A stretch of DNA of 64,000 bases from Elymus sibiricus (GCA_039707655.1 CM077667.1:542480222-542544221); one strand, 5' to 3'; positions 1 through 11,927 are shown, numbered from the stretch's first letter. The notes: generated from the letters alone by a model not told the origin. Made by a program: numbers and translations.

Positions 1-85
1 ATTACAAGCGGTAGTACCGCACACAGAGCGGTAGTACCGCGCTCGGCGGTAGTACCGCACACAGAGCGGTAGTACCGCCGAGGAC
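1..85. repeat. Palindromic AGCGGTAGTACCGC repeat cluster
   Basis: Four copies of the self-complementary motif GCGGTAGTACCGC occur in the first 85 bases. The same motif fills the LTR of the inverted retroelement at 10949-13581, so this is probably the edge of a related element that continues left of the window. Family assignment is inference from the shared motif only. Confidence 0.6.
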
Positions 86-1865
86 ACAGAAAACACACAT
101 CTAACAGTTATAACAGGGCTTAAGCACAATTAGAGAAGACAACATCAACAAGCTTACATGCATTGTGGTTGTAAGGAAAGCTATCATGCATCCTTTATAA
201 CTAGAGATTTGTGATAACAGTCAGATTAATCCTTTTTCTGTGCGGAGGTGATTCAGGTTATTCATATATACTATCATCTACAACAAATGGACTATTTCCT
301 GAATTAACTAGAAGCCAGTAATGTTTAAATCAAATTATGTCTGGACCTCGATCTCTCTCTCTCTATATATATGTATATATAAATCTGTAATTTTAGGTGG
401 CTGATGAGTCACATGTCAAAGTGATTATGCACTTTTATTAAAGCCACTTCATCTAGCCACATATTAAATAAAAACTGATGTTTTTACAATCATACAAGAC
501 AGGCTATTACAAGATTAACTGAACATGTTAACATTTTCAATTAAGACACACTGACATTTGACTATGAGTTTTCAATCTGGTAGAGTGACTCAAACAATAT
601 TACTTCTATCATATAAAAGGTAAAAAATGATGGTTGATAGCCTTTTAAAGCTGACTTACAATTGCAGCTTGCACAACATCGGTGTAGTTTTTCTTTTTCT
701 TGCTGTAGAGGCACTCCTTGAACAAATCAAATGCAGTGGGTTCTTTATCTTTCTATTTGTCTCCCTGAAAACAACAAATATACAAGAAAAATATAGCTCA
801 ATCAATCATATATTACATGAAAAACAAAATGATAACAGAAGTGCAATGTGTGTGTGTCTACGTGTGTTCACAGAATAATTTCTTTTCTTGTATGAACCAG
901 TACCACAACATTTGTTCCAACAGTACGTATGAACCAAAAACGCACAGAGCTCCATTATTGCATGGCAGGTCGCTGGTCACCACGTGCTCTCCATTTCCGT
1001 GCATTAGTTGTAAAAACCGACCATGTTACAGTGTGCTTCTATGCTCAATTAGGGTATACAAAGAAGCTAGATGTTAATGGCTAAGGATAGGTGCACTTTT
1101 TGGATGAAAATCAGTTTCTGCAGCAAACTTTGATGCCTGATGCACTGGCCTTCCATAAGGTATTTTGTCGAGAGGCTTTGGGTAGATGTTTAGGGTAGAA
1201 AGGAGTGTCAGTCTGCCAATTTACACGGCCAGGACACCTGGCTAGCTTGGGATGGCTTCACAAAGGTCTAAAATGACCATAATTAAGTTATGGAAGATGT
1301 CATCTAAACTAGATACAAGGAACTTTATTTTAGGCCATATTATGAACATACATGAGCCATATGAATTTCAGGAATTATTTGTAAGCCTGAATTGCCATTG
1401 ACAGCACACATATGCCAATAGCACGTACATAGATAATATATTGTCAGGCATACACAACGACTTTGTTAACACATTGACACACTATAACTCTCATACGAAT
1501 CACAACAAGGATCATCGGTCATTGGCCTATCAAGGCAAACAAAATAAAACTCCAGATACAACTATGTTACGGATCACAACAAGGATCACCAGTCATTGTC
1601 GTATCAAGGCAATAAAACTCCAGATACTACAATTGTAGATGATAGTATTTCAGAGCCAAAAGCATTGTACAGACCAACATGAGCTTGCAGCACAACATTT
1701 TTCAGCATCTCCTTCTCAGCAACGCCTGTCAAATATTTCAAAATTAGAAGTGCATTCAAATTGTAGTTATTCAAAAAGAGATGTTGTGCAAAACTAAACA
1801 AACATGTAGTGTACTGAACTAACACTATGTATCAGTGAGCTCTCTATTTCAAAACTAGAAGAAGA
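86..1865. other. Non-coding AT-rich flank of old CACTA element F
   Basis: I see no gene here. The ORFs are short, overlap on both strands and have no recognisable domain. A simple CT/TA microsatellite lies at about 350-383. The stretch is downstream of the minus-strand TNP2 pseudogene, so it is plausibly the 3' half of element F, but no terminal CACTA motif or subterminal repeat identifies an end. Confidence 0.4.
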
Positions 1866-1895
1866 ATGAAGATAGTACCTTCTACATTAAAACAT

Positions 1896-4192
1896 CTACT
1901 CGTCATCGCTGTCGACATCCATTGTGGCACATCCTTCGTTTTCACTGCAATAATCCAAACCTATATCATCTTCTTCATCTTCGTCGCCACCTTCATACAC
2001 TTTTGTAGTCTTTTCTATCATCAAGCGGGCAACTACATCAGCGTCAAAAATTATGCCTTGCTCATCATCTCTATGCAAAGGCTTCTCAGAGGTAAGGTTG
2101 GAAACTGATGTTCTCCTACCCTCCTCTTCACAACACTCATCATCTTGATATGAAGGACCACTAAAAGGTACACCCACAGTTTCACTAACATTGAACAGAT
2201 GCCTATGGTTGAATGTTTGCACAACTTGCCAGTTTTTCCCATACTTTGTGTCTGGCAAATAAAAGACCTTACTATCCTGAGTTGCCAGTATCAAAGAATC
2301 TTCCTTGTACCACCAACGTCCAACATGTATGCATTTGAAAAAACCATCATCTTTAAGTTCAGTCTTCTTTCCATCAAGTTTAAACCAGTCACATTTAAAC
2401 AAAACAAGTGACCTATCTTCTAAGTTACAATCTAACTGAACGATCTCTTTCGAGGTTCCATAAAAATCTATGACCTTACGGTCATGTTCACCATCGGTCA
2501 TGACTCCACTGTTCTGCGTCCTCTTGTTGCTATCACGGTCAACAGAGCTAAATCGAATCCCATTCACTATGCACGATGAGAATTTCCGGACTCTCCGATC
2601 AGGACCACATGCCAAGCCAAAAAATCTTCATCTACCTCTTCACCACCCTCATCCCGCAGCCTCATCAGCTGCAACAACACACAAACACATACATTAGAAT
2701 CTGTAGTGAAATTTGACAACCAGACATTATAACTCGATGTGAATGAAAACTAACATCGTTCCTGAACCATGTTTGAAATTCTTGTTGAAGCTCTTTATCA
2801 CTGTCCGGCAATCGTTTTCTCTTTAACTCATCTCTGAACACACAAATGCAACATACACTAGTTTCAGAAGTGACAACGTACTCGATATATTTCTTAGCTT
2901 GATCACAATTGTTCAACACATAGCACACCATCTGGTCAAATTCTTTTTTCTCATGCACATATTCATACTCATATCCTGAAGTAAAATTAACTCCATGCCC
3001 AAAAACATCAACACCATAGGCTTCTTGATATGAAAACCCTATATTTCTTGGTTTTCGATTAAATATTGTTTCAACATCATCCATGTACCTAGAGCAAAAT
3101 GCCAGGCATTCTTCTGCAATATATGCCTCAGCAATCGAACCTTCTGGTCGCGCCCTATTCCTCACATAGCGGTTTAAAGCATATAGCCTTCTTTAAACTG
3201 GGTACATCCACCCATATTGTACGGGACCTCGGAGCAATGCATCTTCACGTAAATGTACATCAAGGTGCACCATCACATCAAAGAAAGCAGGCGGTCAAAT
3301 TTTCTCAAGTTTGCACAAAATTACAAGGATGTCCTTCTTCATTTCAGCCAAGACATCCCTATTAAGAGCTATGCTGCACAGTTCCTTAAAAAACTTGCCT
3401 AACTCAGCTATTGCTTGATATATATCACTGTCCAAAAATCCTCTCATGCCAGCAGGTAAGATTCTTTGCTGTAGAACTTGACAAATCATGTGTTTTCAGG
3501 CCTTGTACCTTGGTTCCATCAGCACTTGTGGATCTTTAGATGTTGGAAGCAAACCCATCTGGAAATTTAACTCTCGTAAAAATTGACAAAATGCAATCAC
3601 TTGTTCTTTTGACAAGGTATATCGGGTCCGAGGCATCACATATGAGTTTCCTTCCTTCCTCAACTGCAACTCCTCTTTAATATTCAAATCTTTGAGAACA
3701 ATCCTAGCATTAAGTGTGTCCTTTGTCTTACCTCCAAATTCAGAATTGTCCCAATGAGGTTTTCACATATGTTTTTCTTAATGTGCATGACATCAAGATG
3801 GTGTCTCAGCTTCAACTTTGCCCAATACTTCAAATCCCACAAACAAACCCTCCGGCCCCAATTTGGCACATGATCCTTCTTGCTGCCCAAGTCAGAACGC
3901 TTCCTTTTCCTACTTTCTTGTTGTCTCCCACGTCTAACCTTCTCCAATTCTCCTTGCAACTCTTCCTTAGAGAATTTACCTGGCTCATCATTGCTTTCGT
4001 GAAGACCAACAAATTCATTGTTTCTCCACAAATGATGACCCCTTGGAAGGAAACGGTAGTGACCAATATACCCAATTTTACTCCTTGGGCGGTAAGAAAG
4101 AGGGTGTTTGTCACAATGAATACATGCAAAATAGCCTGTTGTGGTACGCCCTGAAAGAGTGCTCAGAGCTGGGTAATCGTGAATGCACCATA
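1896..4192 (-). pseudogene. Degraded CACTA TNP2 transposase, C-terminal two thirds (element F)
   Basis: This is a relic of the TNP2 (En/Spm) transposase, which cuts and pastes CACTA elements in the nucleus. Reading on the minus strand from 4192, the Transposase_21 region comes first, with an IHDYPALSTLSG segment and a zinc-like CIHCDKH motif. The conserved LDVMHIKKNICENL block follows at about 3770. A DUF4218-like part (LPAGMRGFLD, then RNRARPEGSIAEAY at about 3140) comes next, and a DUF4216-like part (VLFKCDWF and VFYLPDTKYG) lies at about 2240-2410. The end is acidic and stops at 1896. Frames change and stops occur near 3684, 3496, 3295 and 3180; some breaks may be introns, for example around 2620-2760. 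The amino-terminal third is absent because element E begins at 4196, directly after an open TNP2 frame. The divergence suggests an older copy from a family different from A and B. Confidence 0.85.
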
Positions 4193-4195
4193 GAA

Positions 4196-4790
4196 CACTA
4201 GTGCAGCCACGCGCTATACAAATGGTTTTTAACCCCTTTCCGTGACATAGTCTTAAACCGTCACCTTACATGTGTGGGCGATTGGGGGCTATCCCACACG
4301 ACAGGCAAAACCCGTCGGCGATGCCTGCAACCGGTCACACACAATGGGCAAAAATATATCGTTTGCGATTCAAAGGGAACAAACATATTGGGGAAGACGT
4401 GTGAGATGAGCTTATCATCCCACATAGGGAATCCCAAAGTTACGTCTCTGTTCGTATTGCAGATCACACACAATTTTCTACATAACATCGTTTGTGATAG
4501 GGCTGGTCACCACACACGATAGTTATAATTCTGTCGTTTGCGTTATTCAAAGCATCACTCACGGTGTCTAGAAGAAACTATTTGGCATTGGGCTGCCCAT
4601 CACACACACTTGCTATGAGAAAACGTTTGTGATTGGGTGTCCTAACGCACACAGTTGTCGAGCAGAATTCGTGTGTGATTCCTCACCGATCCAACACGCC
4701 AACTTTGTAGAAACCGTGTGGGTTTGTTGAGGTCATCGCCCACTGTGTAGTCCTAGAAACCGTCTGGAATGGGAACACCAATAATAAGCC
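4196..4790. repeat. Terminal and subterminal repeats of element E
   Basis: After the CACTAG terminus, short motifs related to CGTTTGTGATTGG, GTTTGCGATTC and TCACACAC recur in both orientations. This layout is typical of CACTA subterminal regions, where the element's own DNA-binding protein is known to bind in En/Spm. No coding sequence is seen here. Confidence 0.6.
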
Positions 4791-6079
4791 TGATTGCTTT
4801 ATTATTTATAATCCATTTAGTAATCAAATTAACATTTCATATAAAGCACAAAATATATTTCTTATTCGTAGTATGACAACCTGGATTTCATAATTGAATT
4901 ACATTAGGGTACAACATCATATATGCATATACTGCCTAGCTACCCAATTGCACAACAGGACAAAGTTTTAAATGCAACATCTAAAACCTTTGGAAATTAA
5001 GTATCATCATAGACAGTAAATAGACAGTGATGTTGATGGTCCTCACAACTTTAGGTCAGTGCCTATGGATGATGGCCCGCCCATCCTTCGTGTATGAATA
5101 CCTTCCTCGCCTCTTGATCATACAGGTGGTTTCAGACGTAATCATTGATGAACTGCCTTGAGAACAACTGAAAACAAACATATGCATAAATATGTTTTCT
5201 AAAATTTGAAGTGGCGCAAAGGGAAAAGGACAAGGTGAAAGAGATGGTACCATCCTATAGTTGACTGATGTCGTCTTCATTGTGCAGACAAACATCTTGT
5301 TGTTTTTCGTAGCTAGTTTCTATCTTAAAAATCTTTCTGAGTTTCTTGATTTGACTGATATTCAAGGACACCTCATTTCCCCACATGCAAAAATGGTCGA
5401 AGATTGGGTCTAAACCTCTTACAGCAGGACCTACATGTGCAAGAACAAATTATTAAAAACTTTAATATTACAATGGTTCCTGCAATTGCACAATAATGTG
5501 CTATTTGCCAAACGACCATGGATGTGCAAACTTCAATGTACCCCATTGTTTCCCCTGCAACATATTTAAGACAAATATTGATCAGGTTATAAGTGATATT
5601 TGGCATACTATCAGTGAAATATGTTAATGGAAAATAAACACATTATGGATCCAACAGATTAATTTTAGCCACATGGAAAAGCCAGTTCTCTAAACCAAGC
5701 ATGCAAAGAACTGGGAAATATTGCAGAAGTGTACAATAGGAAATATTTGACATGTATTTAGTACATCTAAATTCGATCTATTCATCACATGCATAACAAT
5801 ACAAAGTTGTACCAACAACAATCGAACACCACATTGCAGAATTGAACTAAATAGTTAAATGATCACCACAACAAATGAACGAAACAGTTAACTTATTAAG
5901 CACCGCATTGCACAATAGAACATACTAAAAGGTCAGGTTGCAGTAGCATTACATTGGACATTTCACTAGAATTTCTAAATGAAAGGAAGTAGCGGCACAC
6001 TCAACAGGTAAACGAAACATGCATAACCGGTGTAGCTAGGTGAACATAGGTCCTTAGTGATAAAGCTAAGAAAAACAAG
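4791..6079. other. AT-rich 3' region of element E, no gene recognised
   Basis: AT-rich sequence lies between the E subterminal repeats and the stop codon of the minus-strand E gene at 6080. Short minus-strand ORFs at 5056-5295 and 5373-5606 show no domain. This is probably the 3' untranslated or intronic part of that gene. Confidence 0.4.
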
Positions 6080-6311
6080 CTATTCCTCATCGCCGGAGAT
6101 ATCAATGATGATGGGCTCCTTCAAATTGGAAGAGCGCCAGGCCTCCGCACCGTGGGTGCACCCCTCATAGTAGTGAGTGGCCTGATCCTGCCCCGGCACC
6201 AACATGCCGGCTCTGGAGTTGAGGTAAGCACGGGCACGCTGAGAAAACACATCGAAGTCTTCGTCGAACGCACCGGCGGTGCCCTCGAGAAAAGACCACG
6301 AGCTGTCATTT
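6080..6311 (-). pseudogene. C-terminal exon of element E gene, cut by element A
   Basis: An open minus-strand frame of 77 codons ends with an acidic tail (IIIDISGDEE) and a TAG stop at 6080-6082. It contains the segment DEDFDVFSQRARAYLNSRAG. I do not recognise a named domain. The frame runs directly into the left end of element A at 6312. It continues in phase on the far side of A from 37073 upward if one copy of the TTT duplication is kept, joining ...TRLALI to NDSSWSF.... The upstream part has an in-frame TAG at 37150-37152, so the gene was already broken or that mutation came later. Role unknown; its place in a CACTA element suggests an accessory transposon protein. Confidence 0.65.
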
Positions 6312-6607
6312 CACTAGTAAAAAACTGGCCTTTGGACCGGAGCATTAGTCTCGGTCGTGTTTTGGACCGGGACTAATGTATCCACTAGTCCCGGTTCGTG
6401 AGGATAATCATTAGTCTCGGTTCGTGAGGACCCTTTAGTCCCGCTTGGTGTCACCAACCGGGACTAAAGGGGTGGTGGCAGGGTTGCGTCAGGCTGGGGC
6501 CCCCGAGAGGCCCTTTTGTCCCGGTTGGTAATACCAGCCGGGACTAAAGATCTATCTCTAGTCCCGGTTGGTAATACCAACCGGGACTAAAGGTATCACT
6601 ATAAATA
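6312..6607 (+). promoter_or_regulatory. Element A left subterminal palindromes and TATA box
   Basis: Repeated GGGACTAATG, TAGTCCCGGTTCGTG and TAGTCCCGGTTGGTAATA motifs alternate with their inverse complements from 6340 to 6593, forming several potential hairpins. A TATAAATA box at 6600-6607 follows immediately, placing the element's first promoter inside its transposase-binding region, as in En/Spm. Confidence 0.7.
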
Positions 6608-7091
6608 GTGCTTCGTCCAGCCCGAGCCGAAGCTCTCTGTTTTCGCATTTCTCTCCTCTGTTCTCTTCCCTTGCTCGAGCTCATCCTCCATTTTTGCCAA
6701 GATTTGAGGCACCCCATCCATCCAAATGTTCACAAAGGTTAGCAACTTTGTCCTTTCATCTCTCATTGCTACATTAGCTCGTGCAATGCTCTATAATTAT
6801 AGTGATTTATGGGTTTTTAGTTTGGGAGTAATTATGTGAGAGTTTATTTGATTTATATGCAATTTGAGCTCAAATTAACTTCTTAGCTTGCATATGTGTA
6901 GGTGTGGTTTACTTAATGCCTTCCCGTCCCCGTCCTAACCACCGTCGATCGCCCGCACCTTCCCGTCGCCAGACCACCTTGTTGAGCCTCTTGTTCTTAT
7001 CCTTTTTATAAAAGAAAATCTTATTTGTATGATTTAGATAGTTATTTGTATAATCTTCTTACTTGTATGATTGTTTGTTATACATAGTGCC

Positions 7092-7539
7092 ATGGTTTTG
7101 GTATCCATGCCCGTCGGCCCTCGTCCGGTTTATGATTCAGATGTGGTATATTCTCTTTTATAACTATTTGTTGCATTTCGATCGTGTTAATGACAATTAT
7201 GACCATCAAGTTGACATACATTTTTTTATCTAGGAGGTAGTTGAACTGGAAATTCCAACCGACCCTATTGTCGAGAAGTTAAATTTAGTTGAAAAACAAA
7301 ACGAGGATTTGAAAGGTGAACTAAAAGGATTTGAAGAAGAGAAGATGAAATTGGAGTTGTACGTTGCCGATGTCGTCGATGATCACAAGATCAAGATGGA
7401 TGCAATGTGCTTGAATATTAGAAAGATTGGAAAATATGCCATTAATAAAGAGGCTTGGTATCATTACGCTGTTGGATCAATTGTTACCTTAGTTGCGATT
7501 TTGATCGCATTTGTTGTTGCATTTAAATGTTTTAGCTAG
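7092..7539 (+). CDS. Small coiled-coil/membrane protein of CACTA element A
   Basis: Two exons are predicted, 7092-7145 and 7234-7539, with GT..AG borders, giving about 119 residues. The first exon encodes MVLVSMPVGPRPVYDSDV. The second has a charged, lysine/glutamate-rich heptad-like stretch (about residues 40-75), then a segment with AWYHYAVGS, then a hydrophobic C-terminal helix rich in V, A, I and F that looks like a membrane anchor. The same two-exon gene occurs in element B at 16109-16578 with high similarity, so purifying constraint is plausible. I do not recognise a named family. It may instead be the 5' part of a transcript that is spliced into TNP2, since both downstream TNP2 starts follow an AG. 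Confidence 0.55.
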
Positions 7540-7617
7540 ATAGTTGTATGTTGTTGTATGAGAATAAGTGTGTATGAACTTCTATTAATTTGGTCTTTTC
7601 GCTGTTGTGTAATGTAG

Positions 7618-8230
7618 ATGAACCGGCAATGGATATACGATGACCGACGCTCTCCCCAGTTCATTAATTGCGTGCATAGTTTTCTGCGTGCGGTTGAGGC
7701 AAACAAGCGAGATGGTTTTATGTGTTGTCCATGTGGTGTGTGTAAGAATGATAAGACTTACTCTAGCGCAAAACACATTCACGTCCACCTGTTTACGTCC
7801 GGTTTCACGTCCACCTGAATTACAGATACCTTTGTTTCGGTGCAAATGGATCAATCTGGCAGGGCTAAAGGTAGACCAGAAGTACGGAATGACAACAGTG
7901 GATCTCAAAAATAATGGGTACACAGAGGAACCATTCGTCCTAGCCAATGATGTGGCGCAGGTTTTCTATGTGAAGGACATGTCTACCAAACTGAGAAAAA
8001 GGAAAGATAAGGAAGAGAATACATCATACGATGAGCCAAAGCGCGAAATAGTTCTTTCAGGGAAAAGAAACATCGTGGGAGTGCAGGACAAGACAGACAT
8101 GTCAGAAGATTATGAAAAGTTTCATGAAATTCCTCCCTTCACAGTGAAGATTGACCGAAGCGTCCTGTTAAATGATGAAGATTGTCCATGGTTACGGCGC
8201 AAAGGGACACACGCGAAGAAAAAGAGATAG
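7618..8230 (+). pseudogene. Internally deleted TNP2 transposase of element A
   Basis: The start (MNRQWIYDDRRSPQF, then CPCGVCKND and a histidine pair) is the Transpos_assoc domain found at the head of TNP2. At about 7815 it jumps, with a frame change, to the DUF4216-like tail (LFRCKWINLAG, VLANDVAQVFYVKDMS) and ends in a basic sequence with TAG at 8228-8230. Compared with element B, roughly 2.7 kb is missing, including the whole Transposase_21 catalytic region and DUF4218. The two flanks closely resemble the element B copy, so this is an internal deletion derivative that cannot make active transposase. Confidence 0.85.
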
Positions 8231-9535
8231 GCCAGTTTGTACACGAAGTGCATCCAGTTTTTGTTGTAACCCTCTCCACTTTTTAGCACATGCTATATGT
8301 ATGAACTGATGATACCATGCCAAGTTTCAACCTTTTCAGAGTTCATTTGTACTGCTTTTCAATTTCAGGGTCATTCAGTGCAAAAAAATCATTAAATACA
8401 TGAAAGATAGCAAATGAAGTTAAAAATGTTTGAAATTTGAGGATGTGGCTTTGAATGGTGCATATTAAATGCACAAAAAGTCTGGAGTTGAAATAAGTTT
8501 AAAAAAATGAAATGCCTTTGTAACAGATGAGTTTTCGTCCCAAACCCTCATACTTCGAAGGAGATGGTCCAGTTTGTACACGAAGTGCATCCAGTTTTTG
8601 CCGTAACCCTCTCAACTTTTTAGCACATGCTATGTGTGTGAAATGATGATATCATGCCAAGTTACAACCTTTTCAGAGTTCATTTGTACTGCTTTTCAAT
8701 TTCAGGGTCATGCAGCGCAAAAAATTCATTAAATGCATGAAAAATAGAAAATGAAGTTAGAAATGTTTGAAATTTGAGGATGTGGCTTTGAATGGTGCAT
8801 ATTGAATGCACAGAATGTCTGGAGTTGAAATATGGTTAAAAAATGAAATGTCTTTGTAACAGGTAAGTTTTCGTCTGAAACCCTCATACTTCGAAGGAGA
8901 TGGTCCAGTTTGTACACGAAGTGCATCCAGTTTTTGCCGTAACCCTCTCAACTTTTTAGCACATGCTATGTGTGTGAAATGATGATATCATGCCAAGTTA
9001 CAACCTTTTCAGAGTTCATTTGTACTGCTTTTCAATTTCAGGGTCATGCAGCGCAAAAAAATCATTAAATGCATGAAAAATAGAAAATGAAGTTAGAAAT
9101 GTTTGAAATTTGAGGATGTGGCTTTGAATAGTGCATATTGAATGCACAGAAAGTCTGGAGTTGAAATATGGTTAAAAAATGAAATGTCTTTGTAACAGGT
9201 AAGTTTTCGTCTGAAACCCTCATACTTCGAAGGAGATGGTCCAGTTTGTACACGAAGTGTATCTAGTTTTTGCCGTAACCCTCTCAACTATTTAGCACAT
9301 GCTATGTGTGTGAAATGATGATGTCATGCCAAGTTTCAACCTTTTCAGAGTTCATTTGTACTGCTTTTCAATTTCAAGGTCATGCAGTGCAAAAAATAAT
9401 TAAATGCATGAAAAATAGAAAATGAAGTTAGAAATGTTTGAAATTTGAGGATGTGGCTTTGAATGGTGCATATTGAATGCACAAAATGTCTGGAGTTGAA
9501 ATATGTTTAAAAAAATAAAATGCCTTTCTGACATA
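8231..9535 (+). repeat. 336-bp tandem repeats, about four copies
   Basis: A unit containing GGTCCAGTTTGTACACGAAG recurs at spacings of 336 bp (anchors near 8225, 8561, 8897 and 9233). Units are nearly identical, apart from the more divergent first and last. A shorter two-unit version lies in element C (57600-58250, opposite strand), and a remnant follows TNP2 in element B (20075-20190). The repeat therefore consistently occupies the space between TNP2 and the second gene in this CACTA family. No coding potential. Confidence 0.85.
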
Positions 9536-9910
9536 TGAAGGTATAAAACTAAAAGAGTTAAACAGAATCTGGTTTTGATTAAAACACCTATTTAAAATAT
9601 CCTAAAAAGTCCCAGATTGAAGATAAGGATAAAACATACTAATATTAAACAACAGGAAAAACAATCACTCAAAAATCTAATTTTAAAATAAAGTTATTCA
9701 AAAACTAGTGATTCACACAAATTTCAAAAGAATTCAAATTTAAACTATTTAAATATGAAAACTACTGGCACTAACACAAAGTTTATAATTTTTTTGACCT
9801 AAAGCAAAAAGATTCATTCAAAAAATATTAATATTCTAAAAGTTATTCCAAATCTAAAAACAGAAAATGTCTTGTTTAGAAAAACAAAACAAAACAAAAA
9901 ACTGAAAATA
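9536..9910. other. AT-rich spacer in element A, no gene
   Basis: A/T-rich non-coding sequence separates the 336-bp repeats from the internal promoter palindromes. Nothing is recognised. Confidence 0.6.
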
Positions 9911-10060
9911 GGTCTTTAGTCCCGATTGGTGGATCCAACCGGGACTAAAGGTACCTTCCCGCGCGGAATTTGGGCCGTCGAAGAGCAGACCTTTAGTCCC
10001 GGTTGCTGGCTCCAACCGGGACTAAAGGACGAAAGGTTCTGGGGTATTTAACACCGCCTT
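9911..10060 (+). promoter_or_regulatory. Internal palindromes and TATA-like promoter for second gene of element A
   Basis: Two inverted TAGTCCCGRTTGG / CCAACCGGGACTA pairs are followed by GGGGTATTTAAC at about 10040-10051. The same arrangement, including the linker CCCGCGCGGAATTTGGGCCG, occurs in element C on the minus strand at 57340-57550 upstream of its second gene. Reuse of the terminal motif at an internal promoter suggests shared control by one element-encoded DNA-binding protein; that is inference. Confidence 0.6.
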
Positions 10061-10208
10061 CTTCCTCTCCGCATTTTCCCCTCGACGCGTGCCGAACCAC
10101 ACCACACGCCGCCAGGCTGCCAAAATTTCCCCGACACCATCGCCGTCGCCGTCTCCGACCTCCTGCACGCCGGTCTCCTCCGAGCCTCGCCGCCCCCACT
10201 ACAAGAAA

Positions 10209-10948
10209 CCTATTAATACATGACGGATTTCGGGTGACGTTCTAAGAAACTGTCATCGATGATGACGATTCTCTCTTATATGTCACGAAAAGCATCATGG
10301 ATCAGCAGCGTGTGTCTGCCCTCCGAAAAGGTAGCTCCTTTATGATGGACATCGATGGACCGTCACGGAAACTCACAGGTCAACTTGCTGGCCTATCCTT
10401 TTCTTTCTTTATACATCATTCAGACTGTCATCGATGGCTCGTGCTGATGTGTCGTGTGATTTCTTAGTAGTCCATATTGTAGTCAACAGTAAGTTAAAAA
10501 TAAAAGAAGTACGCACCCAAAATTTCGAGAGCGCGCCCTTAGACATGTAAAATTTTAAGTCACCGACGCGGCGATGGCAAAATTTTGGAGCCGGCCTATT
10601 TAACCCACATTCCATGCCCATCTAACCCTAATCCCGAATCTCCTCCGTTCCCCTCAGCCGCCACAACTGCCCGCTCCCGATTCCGGTGATTCCGGCGGCT
10701 ATCGCCGGCGCGGAGCACACCACCGAGCTCGCCTCGTTCAAATCCATCCTCCCCTCCTGCAAGATTTTCCCCTCTCGACCTCTACATCTCACCCAAAAGC
10801 CATACCCATGCTAGGTTTTGGCCTCCGGCTTCGTTGTCAGCTCATTTCCGGCGGCTCTGGCGCCTCTTCTCCGTCGTCTACAATGCCCACACACGTGCCA
10901 TCGCCTCCAGATGGTCCACCTCGAGCAGCGCGGCATGGAGGACCTCCT
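10209..10948. other. Left arm of element D, no gene recognised
   Basis: After the terminal repeat come TCATCGATG/GTCACGAAA-like subterminal motifs to about 10450. From 10620 a CG-rich, leader-like stretch follows. The GC-rich tract continues across the inverted-LTR insertion into 13587-13781. Several frames are open there on both strands, so I cannot assign a protein; it may be a captured host exon or a leader sequence. Confidence 0.4.
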
Positions 10949-11927
10949 TGTTGACACCAGATTTTGGCATGGTCAAAAACATAATTAAGAAGGCCTCAAA
11001 TGGAAAAGTGCTCAAGATGAGAAAGTTCCGTATCATCGAAAGGAGAAACTTTGATATTTGGGCCATAGCCATCCGATCTCATCTCTAAGGCCGAAGTTGT
11101 GTTTGAAGTGTATGCAGAACACTATTCGGCTGATTACGCCCCCAAGACGGCCTTATGTGAGAAAAGTTTCTACACTGATTGTCTTTGTCTCGTCGAATCG
11201 GTCGATTTTGATATAAAAATCGTCTAAATCCGAGTTCTTATGCAAAAGTTACGGCCGTTACAAGATTGCTGATACAGCAGAGAACGGTACTACAGCACCA
11301 ATAAGCGGTACTACCGCTTGAGCGGTACTACCGCTCCTACTACCGCGTCTACTACCGCTTACGAAAAAGTTTCTGGCATCCCGAGACCGTAAGCGGTACT
11401 AGAGCGGTACTACCGCCCAGAACGGTACTACCGTGCCCAGAACGGTACAACCGCTTGCCTATAGCCGCACAGACTCGGGCAGATCGAAAAAGTCCGAGTT
11501 TGGCTGCGTTTTTTGACCTTTTGGAAGGAAATCTGGGTCCGTGTCCTGTACAGGAAGTCCAACCCCCTCTTAAATAGAAGAGGTGATGGCCGATTAAAAG
11601 AACACACAATCGAACAAACACATCTACATCTTTTTACCCTACTTTTATCCCTCTCCCTTGTATCTTTCTTCTCGTTCTTCGTTCGTTCTTCTTGTTGCAG
11701 GACGGCAAATCCACGAGGCTCTAGGGGCGAGCGAATCGACCTAGGGCAGCCCATCGTCCATCCGCGACTCCCGACGGGTTCCATCCCGGAGAAGCGGTGC
11801 GTCGGGTCTACAAAAGCGCCGGCCGGATTGTCTTGCGTATCGCGCTTCCGGCAGGCCTCCCTCGATGTGAGCTGCGGAGCATCTCCCCCGGCGTCGAGGG
11901 TACGCGTGACGCGTTCGTGTGCCAACA
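10949..11927 (+). repeat. Complete LTR of the inverted-LTR element
   Basis: It starts TGTTGACACC and ends GTGCCAACA, imperfect inverse complements. It contains many AGCGGTACTACCGC palindromes (11280-11455), a TATA-like CTTAAATAGAAGAGG near 11570 and a T-rich pyrimidine tract with a TTGCAG acceptor-like end near 11700. A tRNA primer-binding-like TGGCGACTCCGC follows at about 11935. Confidence 0.65.
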
